In this document: one piece after another, positions 8,781 to 17,057 of the stretch | How positions within the stretch are numbered: position 1 is the first letter of the stretch | How the letters are laid out: the number at the start of each line of letters is the position of its first letter | Assembly (NCBI RefSeq): GCF_000423825.1 | Contig: NZ_KE384096.1 | Location: 62,001 to 126,000, forward strand | DNA from: Thermithiobacillus tepidarius DSM 3134 | GTDB lineage: Bacteria > Pseudomonadota > Gammaproteobacteria > Acidithiobacillales > Thermithiobacillaceae | Direction: 5' to 3' | DNA length: 64,000 bases | The notes under the pieces: model-generated | Told to the model about the DNA's origin: nothing | Database searches by the model: none | Seen by the model: only the letters and a program-made list of their open reading frames with translations | Position numbers and translations under genes: made by a program

Positions 8781-9119
8781 TCAGTCCATTTTGGCAATGC
8801 GCTTGCGCAACCGCTCCAGCTCGTTGCGCGCGGATTCGATGGTGGCGCGCAGCTCGGCCTGCCGCTCCTGGGTCAGGGTGCCGGCCTCCCTTACCAGTTG
8901 CCGGCTGTTTTCGGCGATGGTGTCCAGCAATTCCCCCACCCGCTCGTTGATGGCTTCGGGCGAGTTCTTGACCCGGTCCCAGGTGCGCTGGGCCTTGTCG
9001 CGCAGGCCCTGGCGCGTCTCCCGGCCGGGGTGGGGCGCATAGAGCAGGGCGAGGCCGGCGCCGAGCAGCGCCCCGACGATCAGCAGGATCCCCGCGCTTT
9101 GATAGTCCTCTTGTTCCAT
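8781..9119 (-). CDS. YtxH-domain small membrane protein
   Basis: A 112-residue protein with one N-terminal TM segment (GILLIVGALLGAGLALLYAP) and the PHPGRETRQGLRDKA motif typical of YtxH / gas-vesicle-like proteins. A long Glu/Arg-rich amphipathic coiled region (about 60-110) follows. It probably lies in the inner membrane with a cytoplasmic coiled tail. AAGGAG lies 6 bases before the ATG. YtxH proteins are often stress related, but no specific role can be read here. Its upstream region (9120-9333) is AT-rich near 9140-9170 and is shared with the divergent DUF599 gene. Confidence 0.8.
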   Translation of the reverse strand: MEQEDYQSAGILLIVGALLGAGLALLYAPHPGRETRQGLRDKAQRTWDRVKNSPEAINERVGELLDTIAENSRQLVREAGTLTQERQAELRATIESARNELERLRKRIAKMD

Positions 9120-9333
9120 GCTAGGCTCCTTGTCTGCTTGTATTTTAGAATACGTTTATTATTTTAAGTCATCCTGCGACCCTGTGCACAGGACATCCTC
9201 TTTCAGCTTAGGCGCCGGCAATCGGCCAGGCAAAGGCGACCAAGGTCCTATGGCCCGTCACGCCCGGGCTTGGCTGGGCAATGGTAGGCGTTTCCCGAAA
9301 GCAGCTTGAAAAAGATCAAAAAAGGCGAATCGT

Positions 9334-10011
9334 GTGATTGACATCCACTCACCGCAGTTCTGGCCGTACTTCTTTGACTTGTCCGTGTTCTTCTTCTGCG
9401 TGCTGATCCTGTTCGGCTACCGCGAGTGGATGCTCCGACGAATCCGCCGGCAACCCACCGCCACCGTGCAGGGGATCAACAATCTGGCGCGGGTTTCGTG
9501 GGTGGAACGGATCATGGAGGAAAACCGCGACGTGCTGGCCGTGCAGACCTTGCGCAACTCCACCATGGCCGCCACCCTGATGGCCTCCACCGCGGTCCTG
9601 CTCATCATGGGCATCCTGAACATGCTGGCCAATGCCGACAAGATCGGCCCGATCCTGCACGTGCTCAACAACTGGGGCTCGCGCGAGCCGGGCATGTGGA
9701 TTTTCAAGCTGCTGATGCTGATCGTGGACTTTTTCGTGGCCTTTTTCGCCTTCTCCCTGGCGGTGCGCGGCTACAATCACGTCGGCTATCTGATCAATGT
9801 GCCCAATACGCCCGAGCGCCACGGGGTGACGCCGGATCGGGTGGCCCAGCACCTGAACCGGGCGGTGGCTTACAACAGCCTGGGGATGCGCACCTACTAC
9901 TTTGCCGTGCCGCTGGTGCTGTGGCTCTTCGGCCCGCTGTGGATGCTGGGCTCGACCTTCGTGCTCTTGGGCGTGCTCTACCATCTGGACCATCTGCCCC
10001 AGCAGGACTGA
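9334..10011 (+). CDS. DUF599 family integral membrane protein
   Basis: A 225-residue inner-membrane protein with about four TM helices: LSVFFFCVLILFGY, MAATLMASTAVLLIMGIL, FKLLMLIVDFFVAFFAFSLAV and YYFAVPLVLWLFGPLWMLGS. The family mark is the RTYYFAVPLVLWLFGP stretch near the end. The start is GTG with a weak AAAGGCG site upstream. The role of DUF599 proteins is unknown. It ends 42 bases from the convergent speD gene. No operon partner is visible. Confidence 0.8.
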   Translation: MIDIHSPQFWPYFFDLSVFFFCVLILFGYREWMLRRIRRQPTATVQGINNLARVSWVERIMEENRDVLAVQTLRNSTMAATLMASTAVLLIMGILNMLANADKIGPILHVLNNWGSREPGMWIFKLLMLIVDFFVAFFAFSLAVRGYNHVGYLINVPNTPERHGVTPDRVAQHLNRAVAYNSLGMRTYYFAVPLVLWLFGPLWMLGSTFVLLGVLYHLDHLPQQD

Positions 10012-10053
10012 TCGCCCGCCATCCGCCACGCGCTCCGGGCGGCGGTCCGCCGC

Positions 10054-10863
10054 TCAGATCGTGTGGCTCATATTCTTGCCATAGTAGATCTCCAGCATCT
10101 CCCGCCGCAGCCGCTTCTTGACCATCTCCTTTTCCGCGGGCTTCAGGTCCTCGCGCGCCGTGCCGAAGAGATAGTTGTCCAGGTCGAAATCCTTGAGCAG
10201 CAGCTTGGTGTGGAAGATGTTTTCCTGGTAGACGTTCACGTCGATGGCGTGGTAGCGGTCCGTGGTGTCGCGCGCGATGAAGTTCTGGATCGAACTGATC
10301 TTGTGGTCGATGTAGTGCTTCTTGCCCTTGACGTCGCGGGTGAAGCCGCGCACCCGGTAGTCGATGATGACGATGTCCGAGTCGAAGCTGTGGATGAGGA
10401 AATTCAGGGCGCGCAGGGGCGAGATCTTGCCGCAGGTGGACACGTCGATGTCGGCGCGAAAGGTGCTGATGCCGCTGTCCGGATGGCTTTCCGGGTAGGT
10501 GTGGACGGTGATGTGGCTTTTGTCCAGGTGGGCCAGCAAGGTTTCCGGCAACGGACCCGGTGCCTGCGGGTTGCGCGGCTCCTCGGTGAGCACCGGCTCC
10601 TCGGAGATCAGGATGGTGACGCTGGCGCCCTGGGGCTCGTAGTCCTGGCTGGCGATGTTGAGCACGTTGGCGCCGATGATGTCGGCCACGTCCGTGAGGA
10701 TCTGCGTCAGGCGGGCGGCGTTGTACACCTCGTCGATGTAGTCGATGTACTCCTGGCGCTCCTCCTTGGTGCGGGCATAGCAGATGTCGTAGATGTTGAA
10801 GCTGAGGCTCTTGGTGAGGTTGTTGAAGCCCTGCAGCCTGAGTTTTTGCAGTGGTTTGATCAT
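10054..10863 (-). CDS. speD: S-adenosylmethionine decarboxylase proenzyme
   Basis: Makes decarboxylated SAM, the aminopropyl donor for spermidine. The 269-residue chain matches the E. coli-type SpeD (about 264 aa) rather than the short SpeH class. The self-cleavage site [12 protein letters not shown] is intact: the chain should split between Lys115 and Ser116, and the Ser becomes the pyruvoyl cofactor. Conserved [11 protein letters not shown] and [10 protein letters not shown] segments are present. There is no speE next to it. Spermidine synthesis releases methylthioadenosine, which the mtn genes at 54488-57513 would recycle. Confidence 0.95.
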   Translation of the reverse strand: MIKPLQKLRLQGFNNLTKSLSFNIYDICYARTKEERQEYIDYIDEVYNAARLTQILTDVADIIGANVLNIASQDYEPQGASVTILISEEPVLTEEPRNPQAPGPLPETLLAHLDKSHITVHTYPESHPDSGISTFRADIDVSTCGKISPLRALNFLIHSFDSDIVIIDYRVRGFTRDVKGKKHYIDHKISSIQNFIARDTTDRYHAIDVNVYQENIFHTKLLLKDFDLDNYLFGTAREDLKPAEKEMVKKRLRREMLEIYYGKNMSHTI

Positions 10864-10926
10864 CGGCCCTGTCCGTGCTGCGGTTGAGAAATCCAGTAAC
10901 GATACACGAAAGCATCCGGGTGTCCA

Positions 10927-13464
10927 TCAGCTGTCGCGAGCCGCCGCGCGCGTGGTGCCCCGGGTCGGCGGCGCCCGCCACGGATCATCGGGCCACGGAT
11001 GCTTGGGATAGCGGCCCTTGAGCTCCTTGCGCACCTCGAAATAAGTCCGCTCCCAGAAGTTCTTGAGATCCCGGGTGACCTGGATGGGCCGGCGCGCCGG
11101 CGACAGCAGGTGCAGGGTGACCGGTACCCGGTTCCAGGCGACGCGGGGCGTCTCGGCCAAGCCGAACAGTTCCTGCAGTTTGACCGCCAGCACCGGCGCT
11201 TGTTCGTCTTCGTAGTCCAGGCGGATGCGCGAGCCGCTGGGCACCACGAGATGGGTGGGGGCGCCCTCGTCCAGGCGGACGCGCTGCGGCCAGTCCAAGC
11301 GGCTGAGCAGGATCTCGTGCAGATCGAGCTGCGCCAGGGCGCGCAGGCTGCGCACGCTGTCCAGCCATGGCGCGAGCCAGTCGGCCAGCGTCGCCAGCAG
11401 GACCTCGTCGCTGAAGTCGGGCCAGTTTTCCTCGGGCAGGTGCTGGCGCAGGAAGCGCACGCGCGCCTGCAGTTGCCGGGCTGCCGGGGACCAGGGCAAG
11501 GCCTCCGCGCCCAGGCGACGCAGGCCATCCAGCAGGGCGGCCTGCACCGCCTGCGCGGGCGGGTTGTCCAGCGGCTGACTGCTCAGGACGAGCGCACCCA
11601 GGCGCTCCTCGCGCTGGGCCTGGATCTGCTGCGTCTGGGCATCCCAATCGACCCGCTCCCGAAGCTGGATCCGGTCGGCCCAATGCCGGCGCAGCAGTTC
11701 GGACGTCACCGGCTGCGCCACATGGATGAGCGCCTCCCCCTGGCCCGCGTCCAGCTGGGCCGCCACCAGCCAGGGCGGGCGTTGCCGGCTGCTGCGCCCG
11801 GACAGGCGCGCGCCGCGGCCCTGGGCCAGCAGGTAGCGGTCGCCGCCGGGCTCGCGCCGTTGGCCGATGCGGTCCGGGTAGGCCAGGGCCGCCAGCAGGC
11901 CCACTTGCGCGGGTTCGGGCACCGCTTCGGGCGCGCCGTCGAGGCCGAGCAGCCGCCGGTACTGGGCGGCGGCCGCGTCCACGCGCCGGCAGGCGGCCGC
12001 CTCCGCGCCCCAGGCCTGGGCGGCGGCGTTGCCGCGCCGGCGCCAGTCGTGCAGCGCTTCCAGGCGGTCGTGCAGGTCGCCGGCGGCGTCGCGCGCGAAG
12101 AGGTCGCGCTCGGACAGCAGGGCGGCCAGATCGCAGGCCGGGGCGGCGAGATCCAGTTCCTGCGCGCGCACCAGCATGTGGGCCAGGCGTGGATGCAAGG
12201 GCAGGGCGGCCATGCGCCGGCCCAGCGGCGTGATGCGCCCCTCGGCATCCAGGGCCGCCAGGCTTTGCAGGAGCTGCCGCGCCTGGCCCAGGGCGGCGGC
12301 GGGCGGCGGGTCCAGCCAAGTCAGGCTGGCCGGGTCGGCCACGCCCCAGTGGCAGAGATCGAGGAGCAGGGGCGCGAGGTCGGCGCTGCGGATTTCCGGC
12401 GTGGCCTGCGGCAGCAGGCCGGCATGGGCGTCCAGGCTCCACAGCCGGTAGCAGGTGCCGGGGCCGAGCCGGCCCGCGCGTCCGGCCCGCTGCTCGGCGG
12501 CGGCCTGGGAAACGCGCACGGTGGCCAGCCGGCTCATGCCGGTGCCGGGGTCGAACTGAGCCTGCCGGCTCCAGCCGCCGTCCACCACCACGGTGATGCC
12601 CTCGATGGTGAGGCTGGTTTCGGCGATGTTGGTGGCCAGCACCACGCGCCGCCGCGGGCCGGGCTGCAGCGCCCGGTCCTGCTCCGCCTGCGGCAGGTCG
12701 CCGTAGAGCGGGCAGACCTGGAAGACGGCGGGATCCAGCCGGGCTTCGAGCAGCGCCTGGGTGCGGCGGATCTCGCCGGCGCCGGGCAGGAAGGCCAGCA
12801 GGTCGCCGCCGTGGCGCTCCAGCGCCTGGGCGATGGCGGCGGCCATGGCCTGGGGCAGGGGCGTCTGCGCCGCCGCCGACAGATGGTGCACGGTCACCGG
12901 ATGGCTGCGTCCCGCGCTGGTGACGATGGGCGCGTCGCCCAGCAGGCGGGCGACGGCCTGGCCGTCCAGGGTGGCGGACATGACCAGGATGCGCAGGTCC
13001 TCGCGCAGGCCGAGCTGCACGTCCCGGCACAGGGCCAGCGCCAGGTCGCTGTGCAGGTGGCGCTCGTGGAATTCGTCGAAGATCACCAGTCCCACCCCCT
13101 GGAGCTCGGGGTCGCTTTGCAGGCGGCGGGCGAGAATGCCCTCGGTCAGCACCTCGACGCGGGTGGCGGCGGAGGCGCGCCGTTCGAAGCGGATCTGGTA
13201 GCCGATCGTGCGCCCCGGCGGCTCGTTCAGGGTCTGCGCCATGCGCTGCGCCGCCGCCCGTGCCGCCAGCCGGCGCGGTTCCAGCATGAGGATGCGCTGT
13301 CCCGCCAGCCACGGGGCATCCAGGAGGTCCAGGGGCACGCGCGTGGTCTTGCCGGCCCCCGGCGGGGCCTGCAGGACCACGGCCGGGTGCCGGGCCAGGG
13401 CGGCGCGCAGGCGCGGCAGGGCCTCGTCGATGGGCAGCGGGGACGGCTTCGCTCTTTCGGACAT
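10927..13464 (-). CDS. hrpB: ATP-dependent DExH helicase HrpB
   Basis: An 845-residue DExH-box helicase of the DEAH/RHA family. Walker A is APPGAGKTT (about residues 33-41), motif II is DEFH within VIFDEFHERHLHSD, SAT is VMSATLDG, and motif VI is QRAGRAGRLGPG. The HA2-like and HrpB-specific C-terminal region follow, ending in a segment with LKNFWERTYFEVRKELKGRYPKH where the characteristic HrpB end lies. Length matches the family (about 800-850). The cellular role of HrpB in most bacteria is not settled. It is divergent from the YcgN-like gene, with 57 bases between them. Confidence 0.95.
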   Translation of the reverse strand: MSERAKPSPLPIDEALPRLRAALARHPAVVLQAPPGAGKTTRVPLDLLDAPWLAGQRILMLEPRRLAARAAAQRMAQTLNEPPGRTIGYQIRFERRASAATRVEVLTEGILARRLQSDPELQGVGLVIFDEFHERHLHSDLALALCRDVQLGLREDLRILVMSATLDGQAVARLLGDAPIVTSAGRSHPVTVHHLSAAAQTPLPQAMAAAIAQALERHGGDLLAFLPGAGEIRRTQALLEARLDPAVFQVCPLYGDLPQAEQDRALQPGPRRRVVLATNIAETSLTIEGITVVVDGGWSRQAQFDPGTGMSRLATVRVSQAAAEQRAGRAGRLGPGTCYRLWSLDAHAGLLPQATPEIRSADLAPLLLDLCHWGVADPASLTWLDPPPAAALGQARQLLQSLAALDAEGRITPLGRRMAALPLHPRLAHMLVRAQELDLAAPACDLAALLSERDLFARDAAGDLHDRLEALHDWRRRGNAAAQAWGAEAAACRRVDAAAAQYRRLLGLDGAPEAVPEPAQVGLLAALAYPDRIGQRREPGGDRYLLAQGRGARLSGRSSRQRPPWLVAAQLDAGQGEALIHVAQPVTSELLRRHWADRIQLRERVDWDAQTQQIQAQREERLGALVLSSQPLDNPPAQAVQAALLDGLRRLGAEALPWSPAARQLQARVRFLRQHLPEENWPDFSDEVLLATLADWLAPWLDSVRSLRALAQLDLHEILLSRLDWPQRVRLDEGAPTHLVVPSGSRIRLDYEDEQAPVLAVKLQELFGLAETPRVAWNRVPVTLHLLSPARRPIQVTRDLKNFWERTYFEVRKELKGRYPKHPWPDDPWRAPPTRGTTRAAARDS

Positions 13465-13521
13465 GCGCTTATTATTTCACAATAGCCTGCAGGATGAACG
13501 GATCCGGGGGCCTTGGACGGC

Positions 13522-13950
13522 ATGGACAAGCAATCGTTCTGGCTGGAAAAGACGCTGGCGCAGATGAGCGCCGAGGAATGGGAGTCCCTCTGCGACGGCT
13601 GCGCCCTGTGCTGCCTGGAAAAGCAGGAGGACATCGACACCGGCCGGCTGGTCTTCAGCAAGGTGGCCTGCGCCCAGTTGGACATTGCCGCCTGCCGCTG
13701 CAAGGTCTACGCGCGGCGCCACGAGGTGGTGCCCGCCTGTCTGCCCATTCGCGCCATGCAGCCGGCGCAGTACCGCTGGCTGCCCGAGACCTGCGCCTAC
13801 CGGCGCGTGCACGAGGGCCGCGACCTGCCCGATTGGCACCCCCTCAAGACCGGCGATCCCGACTCCGCCCGCAAGGCCGGCGCGGCCGCCGACCGCATCG
13901 CCCGGCCGCCTGCGGTGGTCCGGCCGTGGCGGCGCTGGCGCGGGAGCTAG
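13522..13950 (+). CDS. YcgN/UPF0260 family cysteine-cluster protein
   Basis: A 142-residue protein with the UPF0260 signature. FWLEKTL lies near the N-terminus, then LCDGCALCCLEK, a further C-x6-C pair (VACAQLDIAACRCKVY), VPACLPI and LPETCAYRR. The Cys pattern suggests a metal or Fe-S site. The start at ATG 13522 matches the conserved opening; a TTG nine bases upstream is also in frame. The stop overlaps that of the convergent SIR2 gene by 4 bases. Function is unknown in E. coli too. Confidence 0.85.
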   Translation: MDKQSFWLEKTLAQMSAEEWESLCDGCALCCLEKQEDIDTGRLVFSKVACAQLDIAACRCKVYARRHEVVPACLPIRAMQPAQYRWLPETCAYRRVHEGRDLPDWHPLKTGDPDSARKAGAAADRIARPPAVVRPWRRWRGS

Positions 13951-15116
13951 CGCAGCTGCGCCCTGATCTCCGGCCAGGAGAGTTCCTCGATGCCTTTGGC
14001 GATAGGAGTCAGGCGGCCCTGGCTCTGCCACTCGTCCCAGTAGCGCGCGATGCGGGGGCGCGCCTTGCTCTTGAGTTCCTCCGGCTGGGGATGGGCCACC
14101 AAGAGGCGCCGGCCCGGCGCGGAGTGCATCCACTCGATGATGCGGCCGTTGATGCCCTTGTCGCCGAAGCTGTAGCCGCAGACCAGCAGGTGCTCGGCTT
14201 CGCGCAGCACGTAGCGGAACTGGTAGTGCAGATCGGCGTAGATGTCGCTGGTGTACTGCAGGATCTTGTTGAAGGTGCCGGCCAGGAAGAGGGGGCGGCC
14301 GCCCGTCGGCCAGGCGCGGTCCGGTACCGGCTCGCCATGGCGGAAATCCCAGTCCAGCGGCATGCCGATCAGCTCGCCGGCGCCATCCGGTGGACGCAGC
14401 CGGAACCAGTTCACCGAACCGTGCAGCTTGAAGAGGCGCACCCGGGCGTCCGGGCGCATGAACAGATCCGGGTTCCAGTAGCGGATCCGCTCCACCGGCT
14501 CGTCGAAGCCGTCGGTGACCCGGATGCCGTTGCGGGACAGCAGTTGTTCGAGCACCGTGTCGTGGTTGAGGGTGAAGATGTCCACGCAGGACAGCGCGTC
14601 ATCCAGGCAGGCGGCGCTCAAGCTTTCCATGTGGTCCGCCCGGCTCGGCTCGGCGCAGAGGAGGCGCCATACCACGTCCCGGATGTAATGGGTGGCTTCG
14701 CTGCTCAGCTCGAGCAGGCTACAAGCCGGCGCGCCCGCGTCGCCGGCCAGCAGGGGTTCGATGTCCGCCCGGATCTTGTCGATGAAGGGCTGCACCGCCG
14801 GGTTGTCGTACTCGCGCAGCTCGCTGTCGTGGATCTGGCTGGCGGCGTAATAGAGATCCTCGTAATCGGTGTGGTGTTCCGGCTGGCCCCGGTAGTAGCC
14901 GTCGATTTCCGCCTTCAGCCGGTGCAGGAAGCGCCGAATGCGCGCCACGCTGCCGTCGGCCGGCGCGTCGCTCCGCCCGGCGTCGAAGTAGTAGGCGCCG
15001 TCCGGGTGCCGACGCACGCCGGCGCCGGACAGCACCCGCTCGGTGAGCTCCCCGGTGGACGGCATGCCTGCCGAACTGGATACGCCGGAGCCCAGCAAAA
15101 AGGCGATTCGCTGCAT
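13947..15116 (-). CDS. SIR2-domain protein, putative NAD hydrolase
   Basis: A 389-residue SIR2-like protein. The N-terminal nucleotide loop is LLGSGVSSSAG (8-17), the putative catalytic Asn184 is in FTLNHDTVLE, His232 is in FKLHGSVNW, and the late motif LLVCGYSFGDKGINGRII is near the C-terminus. This is the SIR2_2-type arrangement found in NAD-cleaving defence proteins (known family behaviour), as opposed to zinc-containing deacetylase sirtuins: no CxxC zinc pair is seen. GGGAGG lies 7 bases before the ATG. It is last in a same-strand run after the diiron oxygenase (89-base gap). No HerA, Argonaute, TIR or effector partner adjoins it. A role in defence or in NAD handling is possible but unproven. 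Confidence 0.8.
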   Translation of the reverse strand: MQRIAFLLGSGVSSSAGMPSTGELTERVLSGAGVRRHPDGAYYFDAGRSDAPADGSVARIRRFLHRLKAEIDGYYRGQPEHHTDYEDLYYAASQIHDSELREYDNPAVQPFIDKIRADIEPLLAGDAGAPACSLLELSSEATHYIRDVVWRLLCAEPSRADHMESLSAACLDDALSCVDIFTLNHDTVLEQLLSRNGIRVTDGFDEPVERIRYWNPDLFMRPDARVRLFKLHGSVNWFRLRPPDGAGELIGMPLDWDFRHGEPVPDRAWPTGGRPLFLAGTFNKILQYTSDIYADLHYQFRYVLREAEHLLVCGYSFGDKGINGRIIEWMHSAPGRRLLVAHPQPEELKSKARPRIARYWDEWQSQGRLTPIAKGIEELSWPEIRAQLR

Positions 15117-15205
15117 GGCTACCCTCCCTTGCATTTCGGCCCGACCGGATGGCGGCATGGGCCGCCGACGGCGGGACATCTGTGCCTTAGAGGGTTGCCG
15201 CCGGC

Positions 15206-16072
15206 CTAGAGTTTGATGCCGTGCTCGCGCAGGAAAACCAGGGTCGGCTCGGCGCAACGCTGCACCAGGGCCTGGCGGGCGGGGTTGGCGCGGGCGGCCC
15301 GGGCCAGGCCGGCGGGATCGTCGAGCCCGGCGGCGGCATAGACCTGCGGGCCGGGGTAGAAGCAGGTGTTCAGGAACTGGCGCAGGATGACGCGCAGCAG
15401 CGGTTGCAGGGCCTGGCGCTGCCACCTGCCCAGGCGCGGCAGCCGATCCTTGAGGACGAGGCGGGCGTAGGCCATGTGGCGCGCCTCTTCGCGCATGTGC
15501 AGCTGGGTCATGGCCAGCACCGCCGCCGGCAGCTGCCGGTGCTGGCGGATGATGCGGTTCATGCGGTCGGGCACTTCCTCGCCGATGAGGATGGTGGTCC
15601 AGAAGGCTGCCGAATGATAAGGGGCGAGGCGGGCGAAGAGGGCGGCCGCGCGTGGGCGCTGGTCCATGGGCGTCAGGGTGGGAATGCCGCTGCGCCGCAT
15701 CAGCTCCAGAAACATGAGGCTGTGGCCCACTTCCTCGCGCAGTTCGTGCAGCTGGTACTCGTAGGCGGCGGGCGAGTGGACGGCCTGCTGCAGGGCGTTG
15801 CGGCTGATGCGCTGCATGAAGAGCGCTTCCAGCCACAGCCCCAGTTCGGCGAAGGCCACGTACTCGCACTGGGAGAGGCGGGTGCGCTGCGCGGGGCTGA
15901 GCGCGTCATGGACGGGCAGGCCGTAGAGGGAGACGAGCTCGTCCGGCAGCCACGCCTGGCTGCGATCCAGGCTGTCCCACGGGATCTCCGCCAGGGGGTC
16001 CCGGTAGTCGCGGCTGCTGTCGTTCAGGCGCTCGAGGAGCGGCGTGTGGCGGGCTTGGGGTATGGCGCTCAT
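15206..16072 (-). CDS. AurF-like diiron oxygenase
   Basis: A 288-residue helical protein with the ligand pattern of the p-aminobenzoate N-oxygenase (AurF) family. Candidate iron ligands are a Glu in the YVAFAELGLWLEA helix, LREEVGHSLMF (Glu113/114 and His117), IGEEVPDR (Glu165/166), His192, and MREEARHMAY (Glu195/196, His199). Family members oxidise amines or fatty-acyl chains. It follows the SDR gene by 36 bases on the same strand. The substrate cannot be inferred; the company of an LLM oxidase and an SDR suggests a small oxidative pathway. Confidence 0.82.
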   Translation of the reverse strand: MSAIPQARHTPLLERLNDSSRDYRDPLAEIPWDSLDRSQAWLPDELVSLYGLPVHDALSPAQRTRLSQCEYVAFAELGLWLEALFMQRISRNALQQAVHSPAAYEYQLHELREEVGHSLMFLELMRRSGIPTLTPMDQRPRAAALFARLAPYHSAAFWTTILIGEEVPDRMNRIIRQHRQLPAAVLAMTQLHMREEARHMAYARLVLKDRLPRLGRWQRQALQPLLRVILRQFLNTCFYPGPQVYAAAGLDDPAGLARAARANPARQALVQRCAEPTLVFLREHGIKL

Positions 16073-16108
16073 GTTCCCAGAAAGATCGGCTGTCCTCTCC
16101 GTGCGGGC

Positions 16109-17053
16109 TCAGGGCCGGCGTCCGGCCAAGTGATCCACGCATTCTGCCACGGAATAGCGCGGCCGCCAATGGAGCAGCCGTTCCGCCCGGCCCGTGTCCA
16201 CCGCCAGCGAGTGGCGCAGGCCGGCCAGCCAGCCCGGGTCGCCGGCGGCGCCGGACACCTGCCAGAAGAGCCGGTGGCCGCCTTCGGCCAGGGCATAAGG
16301 CACCGGCAGGCACAGGCGCTTGTGGCGGCGGACGATGTCGCGAAAGGACAGCGGCTCGGGGGCGGCCAGGTTGAAGGGGCCGCGCGCGTCGCTGAAGAGG
16401 CTCAGCAAGATGGCCTGCACCACGTCGTCCTCCCAGATGCACTGGGTGAGGGGCTGCGGGCCGGGGACGCGCACGTAGAAGCGGGTGCGGGCGATGCGGT
16501 TCAATAACGCCTGGGCGCGCGGGCCGACCACCGCGTGGATGCGCAGGCGCGCGATGCCGAGTTCGGGGGCGGCGGCTTCGAAGGCGTCGAGCCAGTCCTC
16601 CACGGCGGCCTTGTCCTCGCTGTAGGCGAAGCCCGGCATGGGTCGCCGCGGCCAATCCTCGCCGATGAGCGGCGGGTTGTCCGGCCAGGCGCCGTAGACG
16701 GCCACGCTGCTGCTGTACACCAGCCGGCGCACGCCGGCTGCCGCGGCGGCCTGGCACAGCCGTTGGGTGCCGCGCAGGTTGTACTCGCGCATGAGCGCGC
16801 GGTTCTTGCGCTCCCGCCCCAGGGTCCGGCCCAGGACCACGAAGGCCAGATGCACCACCGCGTCCATGCCCGCCATATGCTGGGCCAGGTCGGCATCGAG
16901 CAGGTTGGCCTGCAGCGCGCGAAAGCGCGGGTGCGCGAAGGACACGGGCGCCAAGTCCAGGCCGAGCACCGACTCGACGTCCGGGTTCGCCAGCAGCGCG
17001 GGCAGCAGCGCTTGCGCCAGATGGGAAGCGGCGCCGGTCAGCAGGACGCGCAT
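16109..17053 (-). CDS. NAD(P)-dependent epimerase/dehydratase (extended SDR)
   Basis: A 314-residue Rossmann-fold protein of the extended SDR class. The nucleotide loop is TGAASHLAQ near the N-terminus; the last Gly of the usual TGxxGxxG is replaced. Asp33 (LGLDL) fits NAD preference, YSSSVAVYG is the Ser region, and Tyr144-x3-Lys148 (YSEDK) is the catalytic pair. The C-terminal half (about 170-314) would bind the substrate. It starts 4 bases after the stop of the LLM gene, so the two are surely co-transcribed. Substrate unknown: a nucleotide sugar or a beta-hydroxy acyl compound are both possible. Confidence 0.85.
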   Translation of the reverse strand: MRVLLTGAASHLAQALLPALLANPDVESVLGLDLAPVSFAHPRFRALQANLLDADLAQHMAGMDAVVHLAFVVLGRTLGRERKNRALMREYNLRGTQRLCQAAAAAGVRRLVYSSSVAVYGAWPDNPPLIGEDWPRRPMPGFAYSEDKAAVEDWLDAFEAAAPELGIARLRIHAVVGPRAQALLNRIARTRFYVRVPGPQPLTQCIWEDDVVQAILLSLFSDARGPFNLAAPEPLSFRDIVRRHKRLCLPVPYALAEGGHRLFWQVSGAAGDPGWLAGLRHSLAVDTGRAERLLHWRPRYSVAECVDHLAGRRP

Positions 17054-17057
17054 GGCG

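Noticed and set aside
9180-9333. Possible riboswitch in the leader of the DUF599 gene
   Set aside because: GC-rich and able to fold, with a GGTAG near the end, but the conserved core bases of the c-di-GMP-I class and other classes I know are missing.
10999-13485. An 828-codon plus-strand frame opposite hrpB
   Set aside because: hrpB motifs are complete on the minus strand; the opposite frame is Gln/Gly/Arg-rich with no recognisable motif.
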